DNA of 58,000 nt, taken from positions 26,033,513-26,091,512 of the forward strand of contig CM043968.1 in the NCBI GenBank assembly GCA_014529385.2, given 5' to 3'. Under the pieces are notes generated by a model that saw only the letters and a list, made by a program, of their open reading frames with translations, had not been told where the DNA came from and searched no databases. Below, in pieces: positions 10,659 to 19,941 of the stretch (position 1 is the first letter of the stretch; each line of letters opens with the position of its first letter). The stretch is from Adiantum capillus-veneris (taxonomy: Eukaryota; Streptophyta; Polypodiopsida; Polypodiales; Pteridaceae). The position numbers and the translations under genes were made by a program.

Positions 10659-13235
10659 ATGAGACTATGCGTGGATTATCGGGCCCTCAACAAAATCACT
10701 ATAAAAAACAAATACCCAGTTCCCCTCATGGAAGACCTCATGGACAGACTACAGGGTGCCAAGTACTTCACTCGCATCGACCTCCGCTCAGGCTATCACC
10801 AAGTCCGCATTGCCCCTAAAGACATCGCGAAGACCGCCTTCCGTACACGCTACGGCTCCTGGGAATGGCTTGTCCTGGGTTTCGGTCTCACCGGCGGTCC
10901 TGACACTTTTTGCCGAGTAATCCATGACAGCTTCCGCGACATGATTGATGATTTTCTCATCACTTACATTGATGACCTCCTCATCCACAACACAACCTTA
11001 GAAGATGACCAAAAGCATGTCGTCGCAGTACTTCAACGCCTCCGTGAACACCAGCTTTATTTCAAGCTGGAAAAATGTGAGTTTGCTGTCCAAAGAATCA
11101 AGTTGCTCGGTTTCATCGTCACATCAGAAGGTATAATGGTGGATCCCAAGAAATTCGACGCCGTCATCAAATGGGCTCCCCCGACATCCATCAAAGAAGT
11201 CCGAGAGTTTGTGGGTTTCTGTCAGTACACACGCCGCTTCATCCGCGACTTGAGCAAGATTGCTGCACCACTTACAGAGATCACCAAAGGCCACAAACCC
11301 TTTCAATGGACCTCCAGAGAAGAAGCAGCTTTTGAGAACCTGAAGATAGCCATGTGTGGTGCCCTCGTCCTCCGACTACCCGACTTCACTAAGCCATTTG
11401 AAGTTCATACTGATGCCTCCGATGGTGCCATTGGTGGTGTCCTCATGCAAGAGAATCAACCCATAGCATATGAATCCCACAAATTCACAAGATGGACCAC
11501 ACATGAGAAGGAAATGCTCGTTGTCGTCCACTGCCTCCGCAAGTGGCGACACTATGTCCAAGACAAGCACACAAAAGTCTACACAGATAACATCTCCCTC
11601 AAGTACTTCCAAACACAGCCCAAAATAACCCCCAAGCAAGCTAGGTGGCAAGATACACTGGCAGAATACGACATTGACATCATCCACAAACCTGGTACCA
11701 CAAATGTCATGCCCAATGCCCTCAGTCGCAGACCCACCCTGACAGCTATCTCCACCGCAACCAGCACCCTACGCCAACGCATCCTCGACTCTCAAAAAGC
11801 TGACCCCGCTGTCCTCCGAATGCTCGCCGACCACATCGCTGGCAAAGCTACCCTGGGTCTATTCGAAGTAAAAGATAACCTCTTCTACGCGCATGGCAAA
11901 ATCTACATCCCCAATGATCCAGATCTAAAGAAAGACCTCATGTGGGAAGCTCATGACTGCAAGCTAGCTGGACATGGTGGCCAGAAAAGATCTTATGACA
12001 AACTACATCAACACTACGTCTGGCCCAAAATGAAGGACGACGTCATCGACTACGTGCGCACATGCCCAACATGTCAACTGGTCAAAGCTCAAAGAGTCAA
12101 ACCCGTAGGCCTCCTTCACCCCATGCCAACACCCTCCCGTCCTTGGGACATGGTAAGTATGGACTTCATCACCGACCTTCCCCCCTCCCACGGCCACACA
12201 AGCATCATGGTGGTCGTCGACTACTTCACCAAACAAGCCCACTTCATACCTGCAAAGCCCCCCGTCACCGCCTACGAAGTCGCCAAACACTTCTTCGCAA
12301 AAGTCTTCAAATACCATGGCCTACCCTTAGCCATAGTTTCTGATCGCGACACCCGCTTCCTCAGTGACCTTTGGCCCGAGCTCTTCAAGCTTCTAGGCAC
12401 CCAGCTCCGCTTCTCCTCCGCCTACCACCCCGAAACCGATGGTCAAACTGAAAGAGTCAACCAAGTTATCAAAGACTACATCCGCAGCTACGTCAAGGCC
12501 GATCAGAAGGATTGGTCCGAATACATGGACGTCCTTGAATTCCACTACAACAACTCCATCCATAGCAGCACTGGCTATACCCCATTCGAGCTCTCCACAG
12601 GTAAAGAAGTCATCACACCTCTTGCACTGGCAACCGGCGATGTGCATGCCCAGGATCTGGAATGTGAGGAGTTTCTTCAACAATGGCAAACGCGCATGCA
12701 ACACGCAAAGAAAATCCTCGAGCAAAGCAAGGTACGCATCGCCAAATACGCCAACCAAAAGCGACGGCCTGCCGAACTCTTCAAAGAGGGTGACTTGGTC
12801 TTCGTCAGCTCTCAGAACATCACCCTCCCTCAAGGCCTCTCCCCGAAGTTCAATCATGGCTACTATGGTCCATACAAAGTGCTCAAGTTCTTCAACGACA
12901 TCACCTACAAGCTGGAGCTCCCACCACACATCAACATCCACAACGCCTTCCATGTCAGTTTACTCAAAAGATTTGTGCCGGATAACACCTATGGGCGAAG
13001 GCTCCCCGAGTATGTAAAGGATGGCCCGCCACATGAGCCGGAGGCCATCCTAAAGTCGCGTTTTGGGCGCCGGGGACAACTATTCTACGTCAAATGGCGC
13101 AATCGCCCCATGACGGAATGCACTTGGGTACCTGAAGAAATCATGCTTCGACTCGGAAGACCCCTTGTGCTGCGCTTCTACAACATGCCAACTGAAGAGG
13201 AGGACAACACACTAAATGAAAACCACAGAGAGTAG
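10659..13235 (+). CDS. pol: Family B chromovirus pol polyprotein, open frame (5'-truncated)
   Basis: An 858-codon open frame encodes the later part of a Ty3/gypsy polyprotein. RT occupies about residues 1-160, with the catalytic YIDD at 103-106. RNase H is about 245-320, with acidic residues in HTDAS, HEKE and YTDN. Integrase follows: zinc region H432/H439/C469/C472, catalytic D502, D562 and E598 (35 residues between the last two), and a GPY-type segment YYGPYK at about 735-740. A chromodomain-like segment (ILKSRFGRRGQLFYVKW) lies at about 797-813. The ATG at 10,659 is inside RT, and the fingers region upstream is in another frame after a deletion, so this is not the natural start. It is the best-preserved coding sequence of the nest, but it is cut off from gag and protease and has no 5' LTR. 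Confidence 0.9.
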   Translation: MRLCVDYRALNKITIKNKYPVPLMEDLMDRLQGAKYFTRIDLRSGYHQVRIAPKDIAKTAFRTRYGSWEWLVLGFGLTGGPDTFCRVIHDSFRDMIDDFLITYIDDLLIHNTTLEDDQKHVVAVLQRLREHQLYFKLEKCEFAVQRIKLLGFIVTSEGIMVDPKKFDAVIKWAPPTSIKEVREFVGFCQYTRRFIRDLSKIAAPLTEITKGHKPFQWTSREEAAFENLKIAMCGALVLRLPDFTKPFEVHTDASDGAIGGVLMQENQPIAYESHKFTRWTTHEKEMLVVVHCLRKWRHYVQDKHTKVYTDNISLKYFQTQPKITPKQARWQDTLAEYDIDIIHKPGTTNVMPNALSRRPTLTAISTATSTLRQRILDSQKADPAVLRMLADHIAGKATLGLFEVKDNLFYAHGKIYIPNDPDLKKDLMWEAHDCKLAGHGGQKRSYDKLHQHYVWPKMKDDVIDYVRTCPTCQLVKAQRVKPVGLLHPMPTPSRPWDMVSMDFITDLPPSHGHTSIMVVVDYFTKQAHFIPAKPPVTAYEVAKHFFAKVFKYHGLPLAIVSDRDTRFLSDLWPELFKLLGTQLRFSSAYHPETDGQTERVNQVIKDYIRSYVKADQKDWSEYMDVLEFHYNNSIHSSTGYTPFELSTGKEVITPLALATGDVHAQDLECEEFLQQWQTRMQHAKKILEQSKVRIAKYANQKRRPAELFKEGDLVFVSSQNITLPQGLSPKFNHGYYGPYKVLKFFNDITYKLELPPHINIHNAFHVSLLKRFVPDNTYGRRLPEYVKDGPPHEPEAILKSRFGRRGQLFYVKWRNRPMTECTWVPEEIMLRLGRPLVLRFYNMPTEEEDNTLNENHRE

Positions 13236-13275
13236 TCCTTCCCCCCCCCCCCCCCCCCCCCCCCCCCCACCACTT

Positions 13276-13665
13276 TGTAACTAGCATCACCCTAGGTAGC
13301 TAGACATTTTTTGCAACACCTAACTCCCCCCTTGTAAATATCCGCCTCCAAAACCTCGGCATCAACTTTTGTATCGGCACCTCTCAAACCCCGGCTTGAC
13401 CTGGGCGTCAAGCTCTCTCAACCCGGGGGTGTATATAAGGGAAGCCCGTGCCACTTTCCCCAACTTGCGAGCCTCGTTTTCATGCGATCTTCGCATCCCT
13501 TGTATTCGGCACTTTTCTTTCAATAGTGATCATTCGTTTGCGTCCCTCAATCTCGTGTCCCTCTTGCGTCCCGTTTTCAAGTTGCGTTCTTGTGTATGCG
13601 TTTGCTTGCCTGCAGGTCCCGTTTGCAACAAAGGTGAGCCGGTGCGGTCCTGTTTCCCTGACGTC
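13276..13665 (+). mobile_element. Family B 3' LTR, right arm, truncated at its end
   Basis: It begins TGTAACTAGC after a long C homopolymer (about 13,240-13,268) that follows the pol stop. It mirrors the left LTR but stops at GACGTC, about 18 bp short of the TG...CA end. Family A RNase H sequence resumes directly. Confidence 0.8.
13431..13439 (+). promoter_or_regulatory. LTR TATA box (right arm)
   Basis: GTATATAAG lies within the right-arm LTR and mirrors the minus-strand box at 3,049-3,057. It is the likely U3 promoter element. Transcription from it would read outward into family A sequence. Confidence 0.6.
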
Positions 13666-15050
13666 AAAAGCTCTTTCTCATAAATCTGTGCTGTCAATTC
13701 TAGCCTTGAAAACAATCGGCTTTCGTAGGCAATGAAATGGCCTTCTTGCATTAAGACCGCACCCAGACTACGACCACAAGCATCACAATATACTTCGAAT
13801 GACTTTTGCAAATCCTGCAACGTCAAAACTGGTTCTATAGTCAATTTCTCTTTCAATGTCTGAAAGGCGACTAGTCACCTCTGTGGGTCCCACGAGAAAA
13901 GGACTCCTTTCTGTGTCAAACTATGCAAAGGTGAAGCCACCTCTACAAACTTTCTAATGAACTGTCTGTAGTACGAACACAATCCCAAGAAGCTTCTAAC
14001 TTCATGGACATTCTTTAAGTCGGGCCAATCACGGATAGTATTTATCTTTGCCGGGTCCATCTGCACTGCTGCTGCTGAGACAATATGTCCCAAAAAGTGT
14101 ATCTCGGGTAGGAAAAATTCACTTTTCTTCGCATTAATCACCAAGTTGTGATCTCGTAATACCTGAAAGACGTGTAGCAAATGTTCTCTATGTTCTGCCT
14201 CATCCTTGGAGAAAACAATGATGTCGTCAAAGAAAGTGCCAACAAATAGTCTGTACTCTCAAAAAAGCCTGTCCATCATCCGGTTAAATGTCGCAGGAGC
14301 ATTGGTTAGGCCAAAAGGCATCACCAAAAACTCAAATAACCCAAAAGTTGTCCGAAAAGTTGTCTTGTAGACATCTCCTGGCGCGATTCGGATCTGATGA
14401 TATCCGCTCTTCAAATCGACCCTGTTAAAACACGAGGATCCCTGTAGTCGGTCAAGAATCTCATCGATCCTAGGAATCGGAAATCTGTTCTTGATGGTGA
14501 TTTTGTTGAGAGCTCGATAATCGATGCACATTCTCCAAGATCCCTCTTTCTTCAAAACCAACAACACTGGAGAGCAGTACGGTGAAGTACTAGCCTGGAC
14601 AAGACCTTTTTCCAAGAGGTCTTTCACTTGGTTGATAATCTCTTCATTCTGGGCTTGGCTCACAGGGTAAGGTGGCCGGTTCGGTGGTGTGCTTCCAGGT
14701 ATCAGATCAATGGTATGATCCTCAGGACGAGTGCGTGGTAACTCGCTTGGCAGGCTCTCTGAAAAGCAATCGGCATGAGTGCGGAGAAAATCTTGGCGTT
14801 CTTTATCATGTTCAGACATATTTGTCCTATTCTCATCATTCAACTCTTTCAAAAAGATGGAGTAAACAAATAGACTCGATTTTATTAATTTTGAAACGGT
14901 CAAAGCCGATACAATAGGGACAGACTCGCCCTTAAGTTTCACATCAAGTACAATGCTTCGGTCCTTTTTTGTAGTCAAACGCGTTTCTCGCCCGATAGTC
15001 GACCATTGGGTTGTTCTTATGGTACCAGGGAATTCCCGGGAAGACATCAC
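13666..15050 (-). pseudogene. Family A pol remnant (RNase H and RT)
   Basis: The minus strand encodes the RNase H N-terminus (YCDACGRSLGAVLMQEGHF, about 13,700-13,856) and the RT C-terminal half (14,180-13,875). RT proper (15,050-14,259) has [20 protein letters not shown] and [20 protein letters not shown]. The RT active-site segment reads GTFFDDIIVFS (about 14,205-14,245), i.e. FFDD, not the YIDD of family B. A TGA at about 14,259 and a frame break near 13,870 interrupt the frame. The segment resumes the A element interrupted by the B palindrome and is interrupted again by the C palindrome at 16,198. Confidence 0.87.
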
Positions 15051-16197
15051 AACCTTCCAAGGGCATTATATAGAAGTCGTCGTGCCCCAAATACCCCTGA
15101 CAATGCAACCAAAGTTTTGCCAATGATAGGTGTAATAGCTATGTCCCTGTCGGGTGCTGCTAGAACTGCCTCTGCTAGTGGTCCCATCCGATCGGGTGTG
15201 ATCTCGAGCCGCGCCGCCAATTCAGGTGAAATGAAGTTGGCCTTGGCTCTTACATCAAAGAAAATCAAGGCTTCTTGGTCTTTCACTTTGCCCCAAGCTC
15301 GGCAAAGTTCTGTACTCTCGTCAATCGTGCTTGGGTCAGTACTCATGAAATCTGTAACCAGTACTACTTTCATCTTGCCTTTTCGTCCACGTTCCTCAGC
15401 TGCTTTCGAACCCACAGGCCTGTCTTCATCTTTGTCATTCTGTTCTTTTGGTGCCTTTTTTTGGGCACTTCGCGGAGATGTGTCCAGTTTCCCCGCATCC
15501 AAAGCCTTCTCGTCTTAGATGTAGAGAGATCTCTCTCAAAGAGTGAGCTTGGGTCGTGCATCCTTTCCTTTCTTTTCTGGGTTGCTCTTCTTCTTTATAC
15601 TTTCATTGTTCGAAGTCTGTTTAGTCCTTTGCGTCATGATTTCATCTGCGGGGTAATTCAAATTGCCTGAATGAATGGCAAAACCCAGTTTCGCGTGACT
15701 CATCAGTTCTTGAATGGAATCTGACTTTTGCTCTAAGCAGTGGTCTCGGATCTCTGTAGGAAGTCCCAAGGTAAACCGCTCAATCTGTTCTTTGAACGAG
15801 ATCTTCTTAAATGAAGAAGCTGGTAGAAAAGAGCTCCAAAATCTCTCGCAATATGCGTCCAATGTATCCTTCTTGGTCATCCGAAGATGGTTCCAAGCAG
15901 TTCGTAAGTCGCGTTCGTACTTCTGAGTCAACCAAGAAGAAATAAGAAGCCTCTTAAATTTCAGCCATTTAACTGGCGCTTTCTTGTTCAATAGAAGAGT
16001 GGACCACCAAGTTCGAGCATTTCCCTTGAAGTAAGAGGTAGCCCTCCGAATCTTGGATTGCTCTGAGTAATGTCCTCCAGAGAAAGCTATGTCAAACTAC
16101 TGTGTGAAGGCCAAAGCCTTTGAAGCATCTCGAAATCTAGAAAATGTGTCAAGTCTAATTGACAATCCACCTTCTTTAAACTCTCGAACTTTCTTGC
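15051..16197 (-). pseudogene. Family A protease, zinc knuckle and gag core remnant
   Basis: Minus strand: the protease segment (15,502-15,047) has FFDVRAKANFISPELAARL, where the residues after the Asp differ from the usual D-S/T-G. The CCHC knuckle CFGCGETGHISAKC lies at about 15,463-15,506. The retrotransposon gag core (15,991-15,536) includes LRTAWNHLRMTKKDTLDAY and SKLGFAIHSG-like sequence. Frameshifts separate the blocks. At 16,197 the reading ends abruptly at the KKVREF segment of gag, where the C palindrome starts. Confidence 0.85.
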
Positions 16198-16357
16198 TGT
16201 AAGGGTGCAACGGATGTGAATGTTGGACTTTTGCTTAAGATGAGTGCTCCGAATTGTGCTCAAGGTTCCTTTTACTTGCTGAAGGGAGAGCCTTCCGTTC
16301 CTTTAGTAAGAGAGTGCAAATGATCACAAACAAAGTGGCAAACACTGTGAATGAAGG

Positions 16358-16361
<4 letters not shown>

Positions 16362-16409
<48 letters not shown>
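16362..16409. repeat. (GA)n microsatellite
   Basis: An uninterrupted GA tract lies in the left arm of palindrome C. The corresponding place in the right arm (about 17,898-17,920) has only a short interrupted CT tract, so the tract expanded after the arms separated. Arg-Glu repeat ORFs here are artefacts. Confidence 0.95.
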
Positions 16410-16412
<3 letters not shown>

Positions 16413-17356
16413 ATACGACACGAGAATGTTGTCAAACCCTCTCCACTCTCTATGGCGAGAGCAGTCTACTATTGATTGCACAAATCTCTACAATGCAATG
16501 GACTTGCCGACGATGTCGACGATGATAAGGACGATGATGAGACGGGCTGAAATCTGAAAACGCTAACGGCTGAAATCTGCAAATCTTTATCTGCTGAATT
16601 CTGACTCTATGTCGGTGCCGACGGTGATGATGACGATGCGACGACGACGCGCTGAAAACGCAGATTCTGAAATCTGTGTTTTCCGGGCTGAAACTGCAAA
16701 CGCTTGCTGATCTGACCGGGCAGCGAGGATCTGCTGGGGGAAGGTGAGATCTGCGAGGTTCGGGACTTCTACTACGGCGTTTTGATGCTGAAAACTGAAA
16801 ACTGAAAACGTTGATGCTACTTGTGGTTTTGTCGCAATGAATCTGCAAACGCCAGATGGTCAGGCTGATCCAAAAACGCTAGGGCTGAATCTGAGTCTTG
16901 TTGTAAAAACGCTAGGCTTTCGCTGATTTTGCTAATGCTAGGGCTGATCTGTGATCTACTGTGGCCAGGTTGCTGCACATGCAAAACACTTGGCTGATCT
17001 GCAAAGCTGAAAATGTTGGGTGGTTCTTGTTGGCTGAAAACGCTAGGTTGACTGCCGGTCTTGTTGAGAAGGTGCATATACCCACCGTGGTCTGCTACCT
17101 CTTCTGCCCAAAAGTGCTAGCGCTAGGAAGTGTTCTGGCACCTTTGTGAGTCTGTTCGCAGACCGTGCATGTCCAGGCACTTAGAGTAGATGCATATCCT
17201 CTAGCTGCGCACATCATGATCATCAGATTACCATCAGAACCCATCAGGAGCATTTTTACTGTGCAGAAAACCTATTTTCCCTATTTTAGCCATTTTCACT
17301 TATTATTTTTAAGCGACTTTTGTTGGGAAATGGGTAGGGCAAATGGCCTAAGCAAA

Positions 17357-17364
17357 TATATAAG
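17357..17364 (+). promoter_or_regulatory. Putative LTR TATA box of family C
   Basis: TATATAAG lies in the right half of palindrome C, upstream of the presumed R region. It supports reading that half as a plus-strand LTR. Confidence 0.4.
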
Positions 17365-18083
17365 AAACCCTAACGCTAGCACTTCTTGGCAGAAGAGGCA
17401 GCATGAACCAGTGTTCAACAGGCATCTTCTCAGCAAGACCTCCCCCGGTAGCAAACCTAGCGTTTTCAGCCAATAGACAGCCTAGCGTTTTTCAGCCTTG
17501 ACGTTTTGTATTGCATATCAGCCCCGGCGGTAGCAGATTCCAACATTCAGCCTAGCGTTTTTGCATCAAGCATCAAAACAGCCCAGCATTTTTGCAGTGC
17601 AGATTAGCCTCGGCATTTTGCAGATCCACGGCATCAGATCAGCCCATTGAGTCAGCGTTTTCAGTTTCAGCGCGTCGTCGTCACATCGTTGTCGCCAACA
17701 TAGAGTCAGAATTCAGCAAATACAAGATTTGCAGATTTCAGCCCTTAGCGTTTTCAGATTTCAGCTCGTCTCGTCGTCGTCGACATTGTCGGCAAGTCCA
17801 TTGCATTGTAGAAATTTGCGCAATCAATAGTAGACTGCTCTCGCCATAGAGAGTGGGGCCTTTGGAGGAGGTTTGACAACATTCTGGTGTCGTATTCTTC
17901 TCTCTCTATCTCTCAGTCTCAGCACCTTCATTCAGAGTGTTTGCCACTTTGTTTGTGATCATTTGCACTCTATCACTAAAGGAACGGAAGGCTCTCCCTT
18001 CTGTAGATAAAAGGAACCCTTGAGCACAGTTCGGAGCACTCATCTTGAGCAAAGTTCAACATTCACATCTGCTGCACCTTACA

Positions 18084-18189
18084 TTTGAGTAGGCCGAGGC
18101 GGGCCGTACTCCTCGCGTGAATCTTCTTCGTAATCTCTTCCCGCATCTCCGGATGCAAAGGAAGTCGACTGTCCTTTGCTTGAATCCAT
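18084..18189 (-). pseudogene. Family A gag N-terminus
   Basis: From the ATG complement at 18,187-18,189 the minus strand reads MDSSKGQSTSFASGDAGRDY and ends in EYGPPRPTQ at the edge of palindrome C. The same start occurs in the plus-strand copy at 21,238. It is followed upstream by a primer-binding site and an LTR, so this is the true 5' end of the interrupted minus-strand A element. Confidence 0.8.
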
Positions 18190-18240
18190 AAGTGCCGCGT
18201 AAAAAGAATTGGATTTCCCAATAGAAGAGAAATCGGCCGC

Positions 18241-18252
18241 GCTCTAATACCA
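18241..18252 (-). other. Primer-binding site (initiator tRNA-Met type)
   Basis: The minus strand reads TGGTATTAGAGC one base from the LTR end, one mismatch from the plant initiator tRNA-Met complement TGGTATCAGAGC. The intact form is at 21,168. Confidence 0.75.
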
Positions 18253-18253
18253 T

Positions 18254-19317
18254 TGTAATAGACTTGGACACTCCAAGTCAAGATTCTACCGCAACACAGC
18301 AGAGATTCACTTCAAAACAGTTCACAGTTCACAATTGATTCGACAGGGCGTGGCGGAGTTCCGTGCCTAGAGATATTGGCCCCAAAGACTGGCACCCCTT
18401 TCGGTATTTCTTTTTGTATTAAATCTGTGCTCAAAGTACAAGGGAGTGGGAGGGTCTCAGACTCTGCGTCCAGATGCTCTGCAGAGTGGGAGCCCTGCCC
18501 ACTAATTTATAACTTTACAAGGGATGCTAAAAGCAGAGCCCCAAAAACTGAAAATCAAAAGCCTACAAAAATAAAGCATATCCTCTCACAAACTTGCTTA
18601 GAAAATTGAAGCAACTTGCGTAAGTTTTCAACCTTGATTTGCGTAGCCAAAAAGCAGCTTGTCCATACACTTTTGCCACGTCAGTAGTTCGTACGACTTT
18701 CTGCTTTTTTGCGCCGCAATTTGCAGGGGTCCGTACGGCAGTGCCAGGTCAGCATTTTCAGTACACACACACACGCGGTCATTGCTTACGTGGCAGACAA
18801 TCCTGGATTTTTTGCTAAATGCTGACGTGGCACTGTCGTACGAACAGTTTCGGAATTTACGGCGTGTTTTGTGGAATGCTGACGTGGCAACAGCGTGCGG
18901 AAATTCCTGCTTTATTCTATGCATGGGCTGAAAATTTCCTACGCTGGGCTTCTTGGGAGTTGCTTTAATTTCCCAAGAGGGCTTGTGAGAGGAACTTGCT
19001 TTATTTTTGAAAGCTTTTGGGACAGCTTTTGGGGCTCTGCTTTTGCATCCCTTGTAACTCTTTATAAGTGTTGTTGGGCTCCCACTTCTCAGAGCATCTG
19101 GACGTAGAGTCTCATAGTGTGACCCAACCACTCCCGTGTACTTTGTGCAACAGATTAATACAAAAAGAAATATCGAAAGGGGCGCCAGTCTTTGGGGCCA
19201 ATATCTCTAGGCACGGAACTCCGTCGGGCTGTGTCCAATCAATTGTGAACTGTGAACTGTTTTGAAGTGAAATTCTTGTCGTTAGAATCTTGACTTGGAA
19301 TGTCCAAGTTTGTTACA
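18254..19317. mobile_element. Palindromic A-type LTR pair
   Basis: The left end TGTAATAGACTTGG and right end CCAAGTTTGTTACA are LTR termini in opposite orientation. About 380 bp at each side are inverted copies, e.g. GGCCCCAAAGACTGGC near 18,378 and its complement near 19,180. The arms differ clearly more than the B arms do. The middle (18,650-18,900) has several copies of a TGACGTGGCA-like motif in both orientations. A primer-binding site adjoins only the left end. Other A LTRs (20,375-20,951 and 52,071-52,776) do not have this inverted structure, so it is a rearrangement and not the normal LTR form. Confidence 0.75.
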
Positions 19318-19941
19318 GTTCTTCTAAGTGATCCTCCGAAACGAGGACACTGGCTAAAAGGTACTGCAAAACCTTTGGTAATAGTCATCCAAACATCTTC
19401 ATCGTATTCTTAGATTAACCTTGCAGAATTGAAAACTCTCTTTAATTTTACTCACTTCTTAGGTGCTTTTTTGTGCAACAACAGAGTAGACCACCATGTT
19501 TGTGCGTTTCCTTTCAAATAAGATGTCGCCCTTTGTACCTTGGAGCGTTTTGAGAAACTACCTCCCCGAGAAGGCAATGTCAAGCTGCAATATGAATTCA
19601 AGGGCTCTATGGGTCGTGATAGCTTGAAAATGTGTCAAACTTGATGCTTGACCCCCATCCTAGAACTCCTTTGTCTTCTTTATCTTTTTATCATTGTTTG
19701 AACAATGAGAAGAGGACGAGATCTCCTCCTCTGAACTGCTAGATTGCTTTCCGTGCTTTCTAGACTTTCTCAAGGATCCGCTTTTCTTGTTGTTCTTGCT
19801 TTTTCTGATCCTCACTGGAGCTAGAGGACAACGAAGTGTTGGAACTCTTTGAAGATGAAGGGTATCCTCGAAATGAACTTGCTTCTTGGAGGTGCTTACC
19901 ACCTCGAAAGTCGCTTTTTAGCCCAATTATCTGAGGAAATC
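19318..19941 (-). pseudogene. Family A gag fragment
   Basis: The minus strand contains the Lys/Ser-rich gag region, with KKQVHFEDTLHLQR and Ser-rich tracts at 19,660-19,960. It also contains the WWSTLLL-type gag core near 19,460-19,510. It lacks any ATG-to-stop gag frame. It is truncated by the LTR pair on the left and by the plus-strand LTR starting at 19,942 on the right. Confidence 0.7.

Larger units (their letters stand above)
2805..13665. mobile_element. 10.9 kb head-to-head palindrome of chromovirus family B
   Basis: Two copies of a Ty3/gypsy chromovirus lie in opposite orientation: minus at 2,805-8,231 and plus at 8,263-13,665. They join through a short asymmetric loop (8,232-8,262). 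Each arm carries 5' UTR, gag, protease, RT, RNase H, integrase, chromodomain, a G/C homopolymer and a 3' LTR. Neither arm has a 5' LTR or primer-binding site. The arms differ by a few per cent, with private stops, frameshifts and indels, so they are not a read-folding artefact. They share one in-frame TGA in gag. The outer left end is a complete LTR end (TGTGACGCCC). The right end lacks the matching last 18 bp. The flanks are family A pol, with no target-site duplication visible. Confidence 0.93.
16198..18083. mobile_element. Family C head-to-head LTR palindrome (foldback-like)
   Basis: The segment starts TGTAAGGGTGCA and ends TGCACCTTACA. Left arm (about 16,198-16,720) and right arm (about 17,620-18,083) are inverted copies, e.g. 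the gagagccttccgttccttta block near 16,282 and its complement near 17,980. Inverted matches continue near the centre (17,093-17,127 against 17,368-17,402), so the axis is about 17,245. A TATATAAG at 17,357-17,364 reads toward the right end, suggesting the right arm is a plus-strand LTR and the left arm a minus-strand LTR. The middle is rich in a degenerate AAACGCTAGGGCTGATCTG motif. No ORF of interest and no target duplication are seen. Gag codons present in other A copies are missing at the site. Confidence 0.75.

Noticed and set aside
2805-13665. Palindrome as a chimeric or folded-read assembly artefact
   Set aside because: The arms differ by a few per cent, with private stops, frameshifts and indels, and the two outer ends differ. 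A read-folding artefact would give identical arms. A misassembly is not fully excluded without reads.
16351-16557. ORFs with long Arg-Glu or Ser-Leu repeats (also at 39,221-39,610, 43,758-43,946 and 48,984-49,268)
   Set aside because: They are translations of GA/CT microsatellites with no other coding signal.
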